A DNA stretch of 32,203 bases, from assembly GCA_012837525.1 (NCBI GenBank), contig DUQZ01000066.1:1-32203 (forward strand). The letters run 5' to 3'. Of the stretch, positions 8,383-17,110 are shown piece by piece. This stretch comes from Clostridiales bacterium. GTDB lineage: Bacteria; Bacillota; Clostridia; Christensenellales; Aristaeellaceae. The notes below the pieces were generated by a model. That model was given only the letters and a program-made list of their open reading frames with translations. It did not search any database and was not told the DNA's origin. The translations under genes and the position numbers were made by a program. Each line of letters opens with the position of its first letter. Position 1 is the first letter of the stretch.

Positions 8383-8405
8383 CCAGTTGACTAGTCAGGT
8401 TACAC

Positions 8406-10067
8406 TTATTTCTTAACGGTGATGCGCCCCTGCGGGTTGGCGTATTCCTCACCCACCACGCCGTCCAGCACCTCGGTCACAAAGCGGACCAGGGCATCTT
8501 CCAGCGCCAGGCCGGTCTTGTAGCCGCTGGTGGCGTTGGGATAACGGAAGGCGTAGTAGGTGTCGCCGCCGGCCGCGGTAAAGTCATTGGTGGCGATGGT
8601 GTAGATGGCCTCCGGGTCAAAGGGCTGGCCGCCCACGCTTTCAATGGTCACGCGCGCGCCGGGGTTCTTGGGCGCGAAATAGGTGGATTCGGGATACTGC
8701 TCACCCTCCTCAAAGGGGACAGTGGTGTCAATGGTAAACACCATGCCGGCCACCTGCGGGAAGGCGCCGATGGCCTTGGGAGTGGAGTGCGTCGCGGCTT
8801 CCAGGGCCTCCAGCAGCTCCGAGCCCTTCAGCTCCAGCACGGACACCTCATTGCCAAAGGGGAAGACCGTCTTCATGTCGTTCATGCTGATGTCGCCAAT
8901 CTCAATGCTGGCGCGGATGCCGCCGCCATTGGTGAGGGCAGCCTGGACATGGTCGCCCAGCGCCTGCTTGGCCGCCCACAGGATGGCGTCCGCGGCGAAG
9001 TCGCCCAGGTTGGTCTCCTCGGTGCGGTTGCCGGGGTCACGGTCGCCGTTTAGGCGCACGGTGGTCTTGGCGAACACACGGCTCAACTCTTCCTTCACAG
9101 CCACATCAGCGGCGGTGACCAAGGCGTCAATCTCCGGGTCCAGCTTGGCGGTCAGAATCGCGGAATACACCGCGCCGTCATGCTCAACCGTCGCGGACTT
9201 GTTGATGGAATTAAAGAGGGAGGCGGTCAGCTTGCCGTCTTCAAAAACGACAACGCCCAGGTGCTTCCCGTGGTAGCCGGCGGAGACCACCAGGGTCTCG
9301 CCCACCATCTCGCCCTTTTCAAGCAGGGTATGGCTGTGGCCGTCAATTAACAGATGAATGCCCTTGACCTTTTCCAAGACGTCAACAGAGCGGTTGGGCG
9401 CGCTTTCCCCGTCCATGCCCAGGTGGCTTAGGAGGATGATGAAATCAGCGCCCGCTTCGGTCAATTCGGCAACCTGCTTTTCGGCTACCTCAATGAGTTT
9501 GTCACCCTGCAAAAAGTCAATCCCGCGGACCTTGTCCGGGTGCGCCTTGGTGAGGGTTTCAGGGGTCGTCAGGCCAAAGACGCCGACCTTCATGCCATTT
9601 GGCATCTCGAAGATCTTGTTGGCTTCAAACACCAACTCCTGGCTCAAGTGATCCACGATGTTCGCGGCCAGGAAGGGGAATTTGGCTTCGCCCGCCAGCC
9701 GTTTCAAGTTGTCAACACCCCAGTCAAACTCATGGTTGCCCATGGTCATGGCGTGATAGCCAACAGCGTTTAAGAAGGTAATGGCGTTTTTGCCCTGCTC
9801 CAGGTTCACAAGCGGTGTGCCCTGGGAGGCGTCGCCCGCGTCCAGTAGCAGCACGCTGTCGCCGGCTGCCTCCAAATCCTTCTTGTACTGGGAAATGGCA
9901 GCATAGCCAAGGTATCCGCCAACCGGGTCAGCAACCGCGCGGCCGTGCACGTCATTGGTGTGCAGGATGACGAGTTTGCCTTTTGGCGCTTCCTCCGCCA
10001 TGACCAGCGAGGTCAGGCTCAGCAACATGGCCAGCGAGAGCAGAAGCGCAAGGATACGTTTCTTCAT
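8406..10067 (-). CDS. Secreted 5'-nucleotidase / 2',3'-cyclic phosphodiesterase family
   Basis: Exported metallophosphoesterase of 553 aa that likely releases phosphate from extracellular nucleotides. It has a signal peptide (MKKRILALLL... to about residue 24). The calcineurin-like domain has HTNDVHG (36-42), LLDAGDASQG, GNHEFDWG (110-117), LLSHLGMD and DGHSHT. The C-terminal 5'-nucleotidase substrate-binding domain has NGGGIRASI, FPFGNEV and TNDFTAAGGD. The frame is open 23 codons further upstream, but the signal peptide and AAAGGTGG before ATG 10067 fix the start. No wall-anchor motif (LPxTG) or lipobox is seen, so it is probably released or held loosely. It has its own terminator. Confidence 0.93.
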   Translation of the reverse strand: MKKRILALLLSLAMLLSLTSLVMAEEAPKGKLVILHTNDVHGRAVADPVGGYLGYAAISQYKKDLEAAGDSVLLLDAGDASQGTPLVNLEQGKNAITFLNAVGYHAMTMGNHEFDWGVDNLKRLAGEAKFPFLAANIVDHLSQELVFEANKIFEMPNGMKVGVFGLTTPETLTKAHPDKVRGIDFLQGDKLIEVAEKQVAELTEAGADFIILLSHLGMDGESAPNRSVDVLEKVKGIHLLIDGHSHTLLEKGEMVGETLVVSAGYHGKHLGVVVFEDGKLTASLFNSINKSATVEHDGAVYSAILTAKLDPEIDALVTAADVAVKEELSRVFAKTTVRLNGDRDPGNRTEETNLGDFAADAILWAAKQALGDHVQAALTNGGGIRASIEIGDISMNDMKTVFPFGNEVSVLELKGSELLEALEAATHSTPKAIGAFPQVAGMVFTIDTTVPFEEGEQYPESTYFAPKNPGARVTIESVGGQPFDPEAIYTIATNDFTAAGGDTYYAFRYPNATSGYKTGLALEDALVRFVTEVLDGVVGEEYANPQGRITVKK

Positions 10068-10198
10068 TTTGTAGTACCACCTTTCAATTTTTACCTGAAA
10101 TGAATCATCAGGATGATCACTGTGTAATATACCCAATGCTGCTCAAATATAACCAAGAAATGCGGCTTGAAACACATCAACCGCGCCTTTTGACATAA

Positions 10199-10227
10199 AG
10201 AAAAAAGCCCGCATCGATGCAGGCTTT
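10199..10227 (-). terminator. Intrinsic terminator after rpsU
   Basis: Arms AAAGCCCGCAT (10204-10214) and ATGCAGGCTTT (10217-10227), nearly perfect, with a T-run on the minus strand. Confidence 0.88.
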
Positions 10228-10248
10228 AATCAAAGTGAAAGGCTTGGA

Positions 10249-10422
10249 TTAATACTTCCGCTTGCGCGCGGCTTCCGCCTTTTTCTTGCGTTTCACGCTG
10301 GGCTTTTCGTAATGCTCGCGTTTGCGGACTTCTGCTAACACGCCGCTGCGCGCGCACTGGCGCTTGAAGCGTTTCAACGCGCTTTCAAGCGTTTCGTTTT
10401 CCTTCACACGGATTTCAGACAC
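10249..10422 (-). CDS. rpsU: 30S ribosomal protein S21
   Basis: A 57-aa basic protein of the small ribosomal subunit near the anti-Shine-Dalgarno end of 16S rRNA. The sequence [20 protein letters not shown] and the Arg/Lys-rich tail ending RKRKY are typical. The real start is GTG at 10422, preceded by AAGGGGGG; the much longer frame upstream has no family similarity. It has its own promoter (10492-10520) and terminator and is not linked to dnaG or rpoD here. A small inverted repeat GCCGT/ACGGC (10459-10473) lies in the leader. Confidence 0.96.
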   Translation of the reverse strand: MSEIRVKENETLESALKRFKRQCARSGVLAEVRKREHYEKPSVKRKKKAEAARKRKY

Positions 10423-10491
10423 TGTTTTCCCCCCCTTCGCACATCTCGCCTGGCTGGGCCGTATAAAACGGCGGATGGCGACCGTATGGCT

Positions 10492-10520
10492 ATTATAACC
10501 ACAGACCAAAGGCGCGTCAA
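10492..10520 (-). promoter_or_regulatory. Sigma-A-like promoter for rpsU
   Basis: On the minus strand TTGACG (10515-10520), 17-nt spacer, perfect TATAAT (10492-10497). The leader is about 65 nt. Confidence 0.78.
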
Positions 10521-10599
10521 CCGTGAAAGCATTGATTTTATGGTAACAAGCTATAGGGATGCGCACATTTAAAGAGCGTCCTCTGGCGCCCGCGTTTCG

Positions 10600-10628
10600 T
10601 TGACAAGCGCCTGCTTGCCCAGTAAACT
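10600..10628 (+). promoter_or_regulatory. Sigma-A-like promoter for FAD-dependent dehydrogenase
   Basis: Perfect TTGACA (10600-10605), 17-nt spacer, TAAACT (10623-10628), about 31 bp before the ATG. Confidence 0.65.
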
Positions 10629-10659
10629 TGGGGTATCCAAGCACGTGTGAGGGATGAGC

Positions 10660-12069
10660 ATGAAGTATGATTTAGTTATTGTCGGCGCGGGCCCGGCAGG
10701 GATTTTTACCGCGCTGGAATTGCTGCGCAAAGGCAGCAAAAAGAAGATGGTCATCATCGAAAAGGGCCAGCCCATCGGCCGCCGCCGCTGCCCCAAGGGC
10801 ACCACAGGCCGCTGTGTCAACTGCAGGCCCTATTGCCATATCACCACCGGGTTTGCCGGCGCGGGCGCGTTTTCTGACGGCAAGCTGTCCCTCTCCCATG
10901 AGGTAGGCGGCCAGCTGCCGGAATTGATTGGTATCGATGCTGCGCAAAGCTTGATTGATTATACCGATGCCATCTACCTGGAGTTTGGCGCGGATACCCA
11001 GGTGGAGGGCATGGTGGTGGACGAGCGCATCAAGCGCATCCGCCGCCGCGCGATCACCGCGGGGCTGCGCCTGGTGGATTGCCCCATCCGCCACATGGGT
11101 ACCGAAAAAGCGCAGGAGATTTACGGCGCCATTCAAACATACCTCACCGACAAGGGGGTGGAGATCCGCTTTGGCGTCAACTGCGCCGACCTCATCCTGA
11201 CAGATCACGAGTGCTGGGGCGTCGTCGTCGAAAAGCCGGACGGCACCGGCCGGGAGGAAATCCTGGCACAGGACACCGTTGTCGCGACGGGCCGCCGCGG
11301 CGCAGACTGGCTGGAGAAAATCTGCCAGGAGCATGGCATCGCCCACCAGCCCGGCACGGTGGACATCGGCGTGCGGGTAGAGGTGCGCAACGAGGTGATG
11401 GAGGAGGTCAACGACGCGCTGTACGAAGGCAAGTTTGTGGGCTATCCCGCGCCCTTCCGCGACAAGGTGCGTACCTTCTGCCAAAACCCGGGCGGCTTTG
11501 TCAGCCAGGAAAACTACGACAACGACCTGGCGGTGGTCAACGGGCACAGCTACAAGGATCTCAAGTCCGAAAACACCAACCTGTCCCTTTTGTCCTCCCA
11601 CAATTTCAACACGCCCTTTAACCAGCCCATCGCCTATGCCCAAAAGGTGGGGGAACTCACCAACATGCTGGCCAACGGCCACATCCTGGTGCAGCGCTTT
11701 GGCGATATCCTGGACGGCAAGCGCACATGGGAGCGGGAGCTTTCGCGCAGCAATGTGAAACCCACCCTCAAGGACGCGGTCGCGGGGGATATCACCGCCG
11801 CCATGCCCTACCGCGCCATGACCAACATCATCGCCTTCATTCAGGCGCTGGATATGGTGGTGCCCGGCTTCGCCTCACCCGAGACGCTGCTGTACTCGCC
11901 GGAATTGAAGTTTTACTCCAACCGCGTGCGCATGGACGCGCAGCTCAACACCAACATCAAGGGTTTTTACTCCCTGGGGGACTCCAGCGGCTGGACGCGC
12001 GGGCTGATGATGGCCTCCGCCATGGGCGTCATGCTGGGGGACAAGCTGGCCGCGGAAGAACAAAAATAA
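10660..12069 (+). CDS. Uncharacterised FAD-dependent dehydrogenase (COG2509-like)
   Basis: A 469-aa cytoplasmic flavoprotein. The N-terminus has the Rossmann FAD motif VGAGPAG (8-14) and the acidic end VIIEKG. A conserved four-Cys stretch [16 protein letters not shown] (Cys44, 52, 55, 59) follows, then [12 protein letters not shown]. The C-terminus has the second FAD-contact motif [21 protein letters not shown]. This pattern matches the family often annotated as uncharacterised FAD-dependent dehydrogenase; its substrate is not known. The ATG at 10654 touches the GAGGG ribosome binding site, so the ATG at 10660 (spacing 6) was chosen. It is a single-gene unit between its promoter and terminator. 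Confidence 0.88.
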   Translation: MKYDLVIVGAGPAGIFTALELLRKGSKKKMVIIEKGQPIGRRRCPKGTTGRCVNCRPYCHITTGFAGAGAFSDGKLSLSHEVGGQLPELIGIDAAQSLIDYTDAIYLEFGADTQVEGMVVDERIKRIRRRAITAGLRLVDCPIRHMGTEKAQEIYGAIQTYLTDKGVEIRFGVNCADLILTDHECWGVVVEKPDGTGREEILAQDTVVATGRRGADWLEKICQEHGIAHQPGTVDIGVRVEVRNEVMEEVNDALYEGKFVGYPAPFRDKVRTFCQNPGGFVSQENYDNDLAVVNGHSYKDLKSENTNLSLLSSHNFNTPFNQPIAYAQKVGELTNMLANGHILVQRFGDILDGKRTWERELSRSNVKPTLKDAVAGDITAAMPYRAMTNIIAFIQALDMVVPGFASPETLLYSPELKFYSNRVRMDAQLNTNIKGFYSLGDSSGWTRGLMMASAMGVMLGDKLAAEEQK

Positions 12070-12091
12070 AAGCAATTTGGAAACATGTAAG

Positions 12092-12117
12092 GCGCGCCGT
12101 GAACAGCGCGCTTTTTT
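12092..12117 (+). terminator. Intrinsic terminator after FAD-dependent dehydrogenase
   Basis: GCGCGC arms (12092-12097 and 12106-12111), 8-nt loop, then six T. Confidence 0.8.
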
Positions 12118-12149
12118 GTCGCAATTATTGAAATAATAAATCCAAAGTC

Positions 12150-12178
12150 TTGCAATCCTGTTTCATATCTATTACAAT
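12150..12178 (+). promoter_or_regulatory. Sigma-A-like promoter for L,D-transpeptidase gene
   Basis: TTGCAA (12150-12155), 17-nt spacer, TACAAT (12173-12178), 29 bp before the ATG. Confidence 0.68.
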
Positions 12179-12207
12179 CTGCTTATCATCTTGGATTGAG
12201 GTATGGA

Positions 12208-13905
12208 ATGAAACGATTGCTCGCGCTGTTCCTGGCGCTGTTGTGTATTCTGCCAGCCGGCATCATGGAGGACCAAGACGCCCTGCCCGGTGAGCAGGAA
12301 GTGGTGGTGGTCACCTCCGAAGGCCGCCCGCTCAAATATGGGGACAAGGGTGAGGATGTCAAGCTGCTGCAGACCCGCTTGAAGGATTTGCGCTATTATA
12401 ACGGCCCAGTCACCGGCAACTATCTGGAAGTCACCCGCAAGGCCATCCGCGCCGTGCAGGAAGCCTATGGCCTGCCTGTCAACGGCGAGGCGGATCTGGA
12501 ACTGCAGGAAATCATCTACGGGGACGCCCACCGGCCGCTGAAGAAGGGTGAGCGCGGCAAGGAAGTGGAGCGCCTGCAGACCCGGTTGAGTGAGATTGGC
12601 TACTACTGGGGCAAAATTACCGGCAACTACCTGGACGGCACCACCGCGGCGGTGGGGCATTTCCAGGAGGACAACGGCATCAAAAAAACTGGTCAGGCGG
12701 ATGTGCAGACCTTGATTAAGTTGTACTCCGATGACATCGTGATGCCCACGCCCGACCCCAACACCACGCCCAAGCCCATCCCCACCCCGCCGGCGGACGC
12801 CCAGTTCGCGGGCATTGTGTCCTACGGTTCCAAAACCAAACAGGTATCCTTAATCCAGGAACGCTTAACCGCCCTGGGCTTTTTTGACCGCAAGATTACC
12901 GGCGGCTATTACGAGCACACCCATGCCGCCGTTAAAAAATTCCAGCAGTACAACGGCCTGGTGGCCGACGGGGTCGTGGGGGAGCAGACCTGGAACGTCC
13001 TTTTCTCCCTGGATGTGGTGCGCGCGGACGGCATTCCCAAGCCCACGCCCGAGCCCGTGCCCAACCCCTATTTTGTGGAAGTGGACGTCAACAACCAGCT
13101 GATTAAAGTCTACGGCCTGGATGACGAAGGCAAATACACCAGGATTGAGAAGATCTTCACATGCTCCACTGGCACCACCAGCTACCCCAGCGAGGTGGGC
13201 ACCCATGTCATCACCGGGCGCCGCGCGCGCTGGGCGGAATTCCCCAACTGGGGCGGCGGCAAAGCGCGCTGGTGGCTGCGCATCAACTCCGACATCGCCT
13301 TCCATTCCATCATTTATAATTCCTATGACTTAAAATCTGTCAACATGAAGGCGGTGCGCGCGCTGGGCAGGCGGGCATCCCATGGCTGCATCCGCCTGAC
13401 GGTGGCCGACGCCAAATGGATGTATGACTACATCGGCAAGGGGACAGAGGTGTATATCCACGAGGACGCGCCGCTGGATCCGGAGCTGAAGGCCGCCTAC
13501 GCGCCTGGCCCCTACAACAAAAATACCTATTTGCACGACCCAACCCCCGTGCCCACGCAGGAGCCTTTCTATGACGGCACCAACCCGCCGCTCACGCCAG
13601 AGCGCGGGCTCAAATCCGGCGATTCGGGCGCGGATGTGCACTGGCTGCAAAGCAAGCTCAAGGAATTGGGCTACTATCCCGGCACGGTAACCGGCACCTT
13701 CCTGGACGGCACCAAGGCCGCGGTCAAGGCCTTCCAGAAGGATCACAAGCTCAGCGCCAATGGCAGTGCGGACAAGAAGACGCTGCAGGCCCTGTATGAC
13801 TTTGTGCGTGCCAGCACCACGCCCAGCCCGGCTCCGCTGCCCACAGACCCGCCCAGCCACCAGGTGGTGGAGGCGCCTGCGCCTTCTGCCACACCAGCGC
13901 CGTAA
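12208..13905 (+). CDS. L,D-transpeptidase (YkuD) with four peptidoglycan-binding modules
   Basis: A 565-aa exported cell-wall cross-linking enzyme. It has a signal peptide (MKRLLALFLALLCILPAG). Two PG_binding_1 modules (about 42-102 and 110-172), a Pro/Thr linker and a third module (about 204-264) follow. The YkuD catalytic domain (about 287-418) has His366 and the nucleophile motif SHGCIRL (Cys394). A fourth module (about 470-530) and a Pro/Ala/Thr-rich tail end the protein. YkuD enzymes form 3-3 cross-links or attach proteins to peptidoglycan. The frame opens at a TTG at 12196, but GAGG is placed for ATG 12208. The modules have similar repeats (GYYxGxxTGxYLDGTxAAV), which suggests internal duplication. 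Confidence 0.94.
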   Translation: MKRLLALFLALLCILPAGIMEDQDALPGEQEVVVVTSEGRPLKYGDKGEDVKLLQTRLKDLRYYNGPVTGNYLEVTRKAIRAVQEAYGLPVNGEADLELQEIIYGDAHRPLKKGERGKEVERLQTRLSEIGYYWGKITGNYLDGTTAAVGHFQEDNGIKKTGQADVQTLIKLYSDDIVMPTPDPNTTPKPIPTPPADAQFAGIVSYGSKTKQVSLIQERLTALGFFDRKITGGYYEHTHAAVKKFQQYNGLVADGVVGEQTWNVLFSLDVVRADGIPKPTPEPVPNPYFVEVDVNNQLIKVYGLDDEGKYTRIEKIFTCSTGTTSYPSEVGTHVITGRRARWAEFPNWGGGKARWWLRINSDIAFHSIIYNSYDLKSVNMKAVRALGRRASHGCIRLTVADAKWMYDYIGKGTEVYIHEDAPLDPELKAAYAPGPYNKNTYLHDPTPVPTQEPFYDGTNPPLTPERGLKSGDSGADVHWLQSKLKELGYYPGTVTGTFLDGTKAAVKAFQKDHKLSANGSADKKTLQALYDFVRASTTPSPAPLPTDPPSHQVVEAPAPSATPAP

Positions 13906-13934
13906 ATGGGGGCGCGTACCAACTTGCTTTTTAT

Positions 13935-13959
13935 GGCTGCCTTTTTGGCAGTCTTTTTT
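13935..13959 (+). terminator. Intrinsic terminator after L,D-transpeptidase gene
   Basis: GGCTGCC (13935-13941) pairs with GGCAGTC (13947-13953, one G-U), followed by six T. Confidence 0.85.
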
Positions 13960-13963
13960 GTTC

Positions 13964-13993
13964 TTGCACAGGGGGCGGTAACCTGCGTATAAT
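13964..13993 (+). promoter_or_regulatory. Sigma-A-like promoter for decarboxylase gene
   Basis: TTGCAC (13964-13969), 18-nt spacer, perfect TATAAT (13988-13993). Confidence 0.68.
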
Positions 13994-14049
13994 GCAGTGC
14001 AATCAAACGGCACTCCTGGTTGTCACGATATCAGACTGTGAGGATGATC

Positions 14050-15483
14050 ATGGCAAAATCTTTGCTTGAGTTATTGGAAGAATCCTGTCCCGTCACGCTG
14101 CCCATGCACATGCCGGGGCATAAGCGCAATACGGCGTTGGCGCCTTATTTAAAGACATTGGCTGCCCAACTTGACATCACCGAGATCAAGGGCTTTGACC
14201 ACCTGCACGCGGCGGAAGGCATCCTGTATGAGGCCATGGCGCAGGCGGCGGAGGTGTTTGGCGCCAAACACACCTTCTATTTGGTCAACGGCAGCACGGT
14301 GGGTATTTTGAGCGCCATCCGCGCTGTCACCGCGCCGGGTGACAGCGTCATCATGTCGCGCAACTGTCACAAATCCGTATACAACGCGCTGATGCTCAAC
14401 AACCTGCGGCCCTGCTTTATCTATCCGCAAACCAACATGGATTACCAGATCGCAGCCTCCCTTTCGGTTGAGGCCATCGAGCAGGCCATCGCCCAGCACG
14501 CGCAGGCGCGGGTGCTGATCATCACCTGCCCCACCTATGAGGGCGTCATGAGCGACCTGCCGGCCATCATCCGCCTGGCGCACCGCCACGGGCTAAGCGT
14601 CATTGTGGATGAGGCGCACGGCTCCCACCTGGGCTTCTCGCCCTACTTTCCCAGCAACGCGGTCAGCGCGGGGGCGGACATCGTCATCCAGTCCCTGCAC
14701 AAAACCCTGCCTTCCCTGACACAGACGGCGCTGGCGCATGTGCGCACCGACGCGCTCGCGCATGAGATGCAGCGGCAATTGGCCATCTTTGAAACCACCA
14801 GCCCGTCCTTTTTGCTGCTGGCCAGCATCGACAGCTGTGTGCGCCTGATTCGCGATCACAAAAAAGAGATGTTTGAGCACTGGCACCTGGCGCTGGAAGC
14901 CTTTCACCAAAAGGCGCTGGGGCTGTCGCACCTGCGCGTGCTGGGCTACGGGGCAGAGCGCGGGCGGGATTTGGAAAACGTCTTTGGCCTGGAACCCAGC
15001 AAACTCTACGTATCCACCCTGGGCTGTGATATTGACGGCTATGAGCTGGCTGAGCGCCTGCGAAACGAACACGCTATCGAGCCGGAGATGATTACCCCGC
15101 AGGGCGTGCTGGGCATGACCGGCATGGGGGATACTGTACAGACCTTGGAACGCTTTGGTGACGCGCTAATTGAGATTGACAGCAGCCTTGCAGCCACCAA
15201 ATTCAAAAAGACGCCCCTGATGGCACCGCATGTGTACAGCAAGGTGCCCATCGCCACGGCGGAGCGCGCGCCCTTTGTCGTCCTGCCCATTGAGGAAACC
15301 GAAGGCTATGTGATGGCGGAGACCATCGTCGTCTACCCGCCGGGCATTCCGGTGGTGGTCCCTGGCGAGGTCATGAACCGGGAGGCGATTGATTACCTGC
15401 TGGCGGCCAAGGCGGCGCACAACACCATCCTGCGCTCCCGGTCCGATCTGGACGGCCAGGTCGCGGTGCTCCGGGACGCGTAG
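14050..15483 (+). CDS. Orn/Lys/Arg-type PLP decarboxylase
   Basis: A 477-aa PLP enzyme of fold type I that decarboxylates a basic amino acid to a polyamine precursor (cadaverine, putrescine or agmatine). Near the N-terminus is MHMPGHKR. The PLP site has the DEAHGSH motif (187-193) and the Schiff-base lysine in SLHKTLPSLTQ (Lys218). The C-terminus has the family motif YPPGIPVVVPGE. The length matches the short, Bacillus-type subgroup without the long N-terminal wing domain. The substrate cannot be told from sequence alone, and no speB, speE or antiporter gene is nearby. A TTG at 14020 opens the frame, but GAGG before ATG 14050 sets the start. Confidence 0.92.
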   Translation: MAKSLLELLEESCPVTLPMHMPGHKRNTALAPYLKTLAAQLDITEIKGFDHLHAAEGILYEAMAQAAEVFGAKHTFYLVNGSTVGILSAIRAVTAPGDSVIMSRNCHKSVYNALMLNNLRPCFIYPQTNMDYQIAASLSVEAIEQAIAQHAQARVLIITCPTYEGVMSDLPAIIRLAHRHGLSVIVDEAHGSHLGFSPYFPSNAVSAGADIVIQSLHKTLPSLTQTALAHVRTDALAHEMQRQLAIFETTSPSFLLLASIDSCVRLIRDHKKEMFEHWHLALEAFHQKALGLSHLRVLGYGAERGRDLENVFGLEPSKLYVSTLGCDIDGYELAERLRNEHAIEPEMITPQGVLGMTGMGDTVQTLERFGDALIEIDSSLAATKFKKTPLMAPHVYSKVPIATAERAPFVVLPIEETEGYVMAETIVVYPPGIPVVVPGEVMNREAIDYLLAAKAAHNTILRSRSDLDGQVAVLRDA

Positions 15484-15521
15484 CATCTTATGAAGATTCT
15501 GTAACACTTGAAGCGCTTTGC

Positions 15522-15550
15522 TTGCCCGAGGGATGCCTATGTGCAATAAT
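15522..15550 (+). promoter_or_regulatory. Possible promoter for parvulin-like gene
   Basis: TTGCCC (15522-15527), 17-nt spacer, AATAAT (15545-15550), about 31 bp before the ATG. Confidence 0.45.
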
Positions 15551-15581
15551 GAACCGGTAAACCAATTGAAAGGAACTTTCT

Positions 15582-16940
15582 ATGTATAAGAAATTAATCG
15601 CTGTTTTCATGGTCCTCATCATGGGGCTGAGTGCCCTTTCAAGCCTGGCGGAAGCGCCCGCGGAAGACCCGGTGCTGGCCACCGTCAACGGCAAGGAAAT
15701 CACCAAAAGCCAGGTGGACGCGGAAATCGTGCAGATGCTCAACAACCAGTTCGTCGATGACGAGACCCAGTACGCCACCGTGCTGCAGTTCATGGTCAAC
15801 CGCGAATTGATCACCAAGAAAATCGCGGACCTGGGCTTTGACCAGTTCACCAAGGAAGAGGAAGACGCCTTTTTAAGCGAAGCCCAGCAGCAGCTTGACA
15901 AGGCCATTGAAACCTACGCGGATTACTACCAGAGCGCGGATTCCGAGAAGGCGCGCGAGGACGCGGTTGCCCAGGCGCGGGATTCCTTCGCCGCCCAGGG
16001 CGTCACGGTGGAACTCATCGCGCAGGATGTCAAAAACCGCGCGGGCCTGGATCGTTTGAATGAGTATTTGCTGGGCGGCTATGAGCCCAGCTTGGAGGAA
16101 GTCCAGTCCGTCTTCCAGGAAGTGGGCGGGATGTACAAGCAGCAGTTTGAAAACGACATCGCCCAGTATGAGTACATGACGCAGTACGGCGGCCAGAACA
16201 GCTGGTTTACCCCGGAAGGCTACCGCAGCGTGGTGCACATCCTGCTCAAGGCGGATGACGCGCTGCTGGAAAACTACAAGGCGCTCAACGCCGCCTTTGA
16301 AGAGCAGCAGCAGCACCAGGATTCAGTCCCCGTTGAAAACGGGGCGGAAGCCACCGAGCAACCCGCGGAGGAGAAAAAGGAAGTCACCCAGCAGATGCTG
16401 GATGAGGCGCGCCAGGCGGTGCTGGACTCCAAAAAGGCGGACATCGACCAGATTTATGAGCGCTTAAACCGCGGGGAGAGCTTCATTGACCTCATCAAGG
16501 AATACGGCGAGGACCCCGGCATGACCGTTCCCTCCAATTTGGAGGAAGGCTACGCGGTGCACGCGCAGTCCATCCTGTATGATCCCGCGTTCACAGCGGC
16601 CGCCTTCTCCGAGAAAATGCAAAAGGTGGGCGACGTGAGCGATCCTGCCGTCAGCACCTTTGGCATCCACATCCTGCACTACCTGCGCGATTTGCCCTCC
16701 GGCCTGGAATTGACCGATGCCATCCGCCAGGAGATTGAGGATTACCTCACCGCCAAAAAGCAAAACGAAGTGTTTCAGCAGGCGCTGACCACCTGGGCCC
16801 AGCAGGAGCAGATTGTGTATTTCCAGGAGGCCATCGACGCCGCCACCGCGCAGGCGCAGCAGCGCATAAACCCGCAGGAAAACCCAGAGGAGCAGCCGCT
16901 GGAGGCTGCCCCGACGGAGGGTGAGGGCCAAACCCCATAA
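15582..16940 (+). CDS. Secreted parvulin-like foldase (SurA/PrsA type)
   Basis: A 452-aa exported protein, probably a chaperone or peptidyl-prolyl isomerase helping secreted proteins fold. It has a signal peptide (to about residue 24; no lipobox Cys, unlike PrsA). A SurA_N-like region (about 30-170, ATVNGKEITKSQVDAEI) follows. The PPIase domain (about 217-368) is split: it begins VVHILLKAD, is interrupted by a Gln/Glu-rich insert (about 227-285), and resumes ADIDQIYERLNRGESFIDLIKEYGEDPG to FGIHILHYL. The C-terminal tail is Gln/Glu/Pro-rich. The GAAAGGAAC ribosome binding site precedes the ATG. Its neighbours, an L,D-transpeptidase and a decarboxylase, do not form an obvious operon with it. 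Confidence 0.85.
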   Translation: MYKKLIAVFMVLIMGLSALSSLAEAPAEDPVLATVNGKEITKSQVDAEIVQMLNNQFVDDETQYATVLQFMVNRELITKKIADLGFDQFTKEEEDAFLSEAQQQLDKAIETYADYYQSADSEKAREDAVAQARDSFAAQGVTVELIAQDVKNRAGLDRLNEYLLGGYEPSLEEVQSVFQEVGGMYKQQFENDIAQYEYMTQYGGQNSWFTPEGYRSVVHILLKADDALLENYKALNAAFEEQQQHQDSVPVENGAEATEQPAEEKKEVTQQMLDEARQAVLDSKKADIDQIYERLNRGESFIDLIKEYGEDPGMTVPSNLEEGYAVHAQSILYDPAFTAAAFSEKMQKVGDVSDPAVSTFGIHILHYLRDLPSGLELTDAIRQEIEDYLTAKKQNEVFQQALTTWAQQEQIVYFQEAIDAATAQAQQRINPQENPEEQPLEAAPTEGEGQTP

Positions 16941-16949
16941 AATTAGTAT

Positions 16950-16978
16950 TTGACAAATCATTCAGCGCATAGTAAGAT
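16950..16978 (+). promoter_or_regulatory. Sigma-A-like promoter for infC operon
   Basis: Perfect TTGACA (16950-16955), 17-nt spacer, TAAGAT (16973-16978). It gives a leader of about 125 nt. Confidence 0.7.
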
Positions 16979-16981
16979 AAT

Positions 16982-17094
16982 CCTTGCGACAAGCAGAAGC
17001 TGCCCGCTTCTCACCTGACGAATCCGCTTTGTCTGGTGCAAGGTATTCGAGTCATTCGGATTGGCGGGTTTTTTGCCCGCCAATCTTATTTTAT
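16982..17094 (+). promoter_or_regulatory. infC-rpmI-rplT leader with attenuator (L20-leader-like)
   Basis: The leader can fold into a long stem (16982-16987 with 17038-17043, and 16988-16994 with 17026-17033) that holds a hairpin AGAAGC/GCTTCT (16995-17011). It ends in a strong terminator with 10-bp arms GATTGGCGGG / CCCGCCAATC (17059-17068 and 17076-17085) and a U-rich tail. The segment AATCCG (17021-17026) can instead pair with CGGATT (17057-17062) and break the terminator base. In other Firmicutes L20 (or IF3) controls this operon by leader attenuation; here control by L20 is inferred from position. Confidence 0.7.
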
Positions 17095-17110
17095 CTGGAG
17101 GTGTACGCAC

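Noticed and set aside
10672..11682. 336-codon minus-strand open frame opposite the FAD-dependent dehydrogenase
   Set aside because: The plus strand has clear FAD motifs over the same bases; the antisense product looks like shadow translation.
12916..13027. Repeated modules of the L,D-transpeptidase as a DNA repeat
   Set aside because: The similarity is at protein level between peptidoglycan-binding domains; the DNA is not repeated exactly.
17036..17110. N-terminal extension of IF3 from an ATG at 17036
   Set aside because: It would translate through the leader terminator hairpin and has no ribosome binding site or family similarity.
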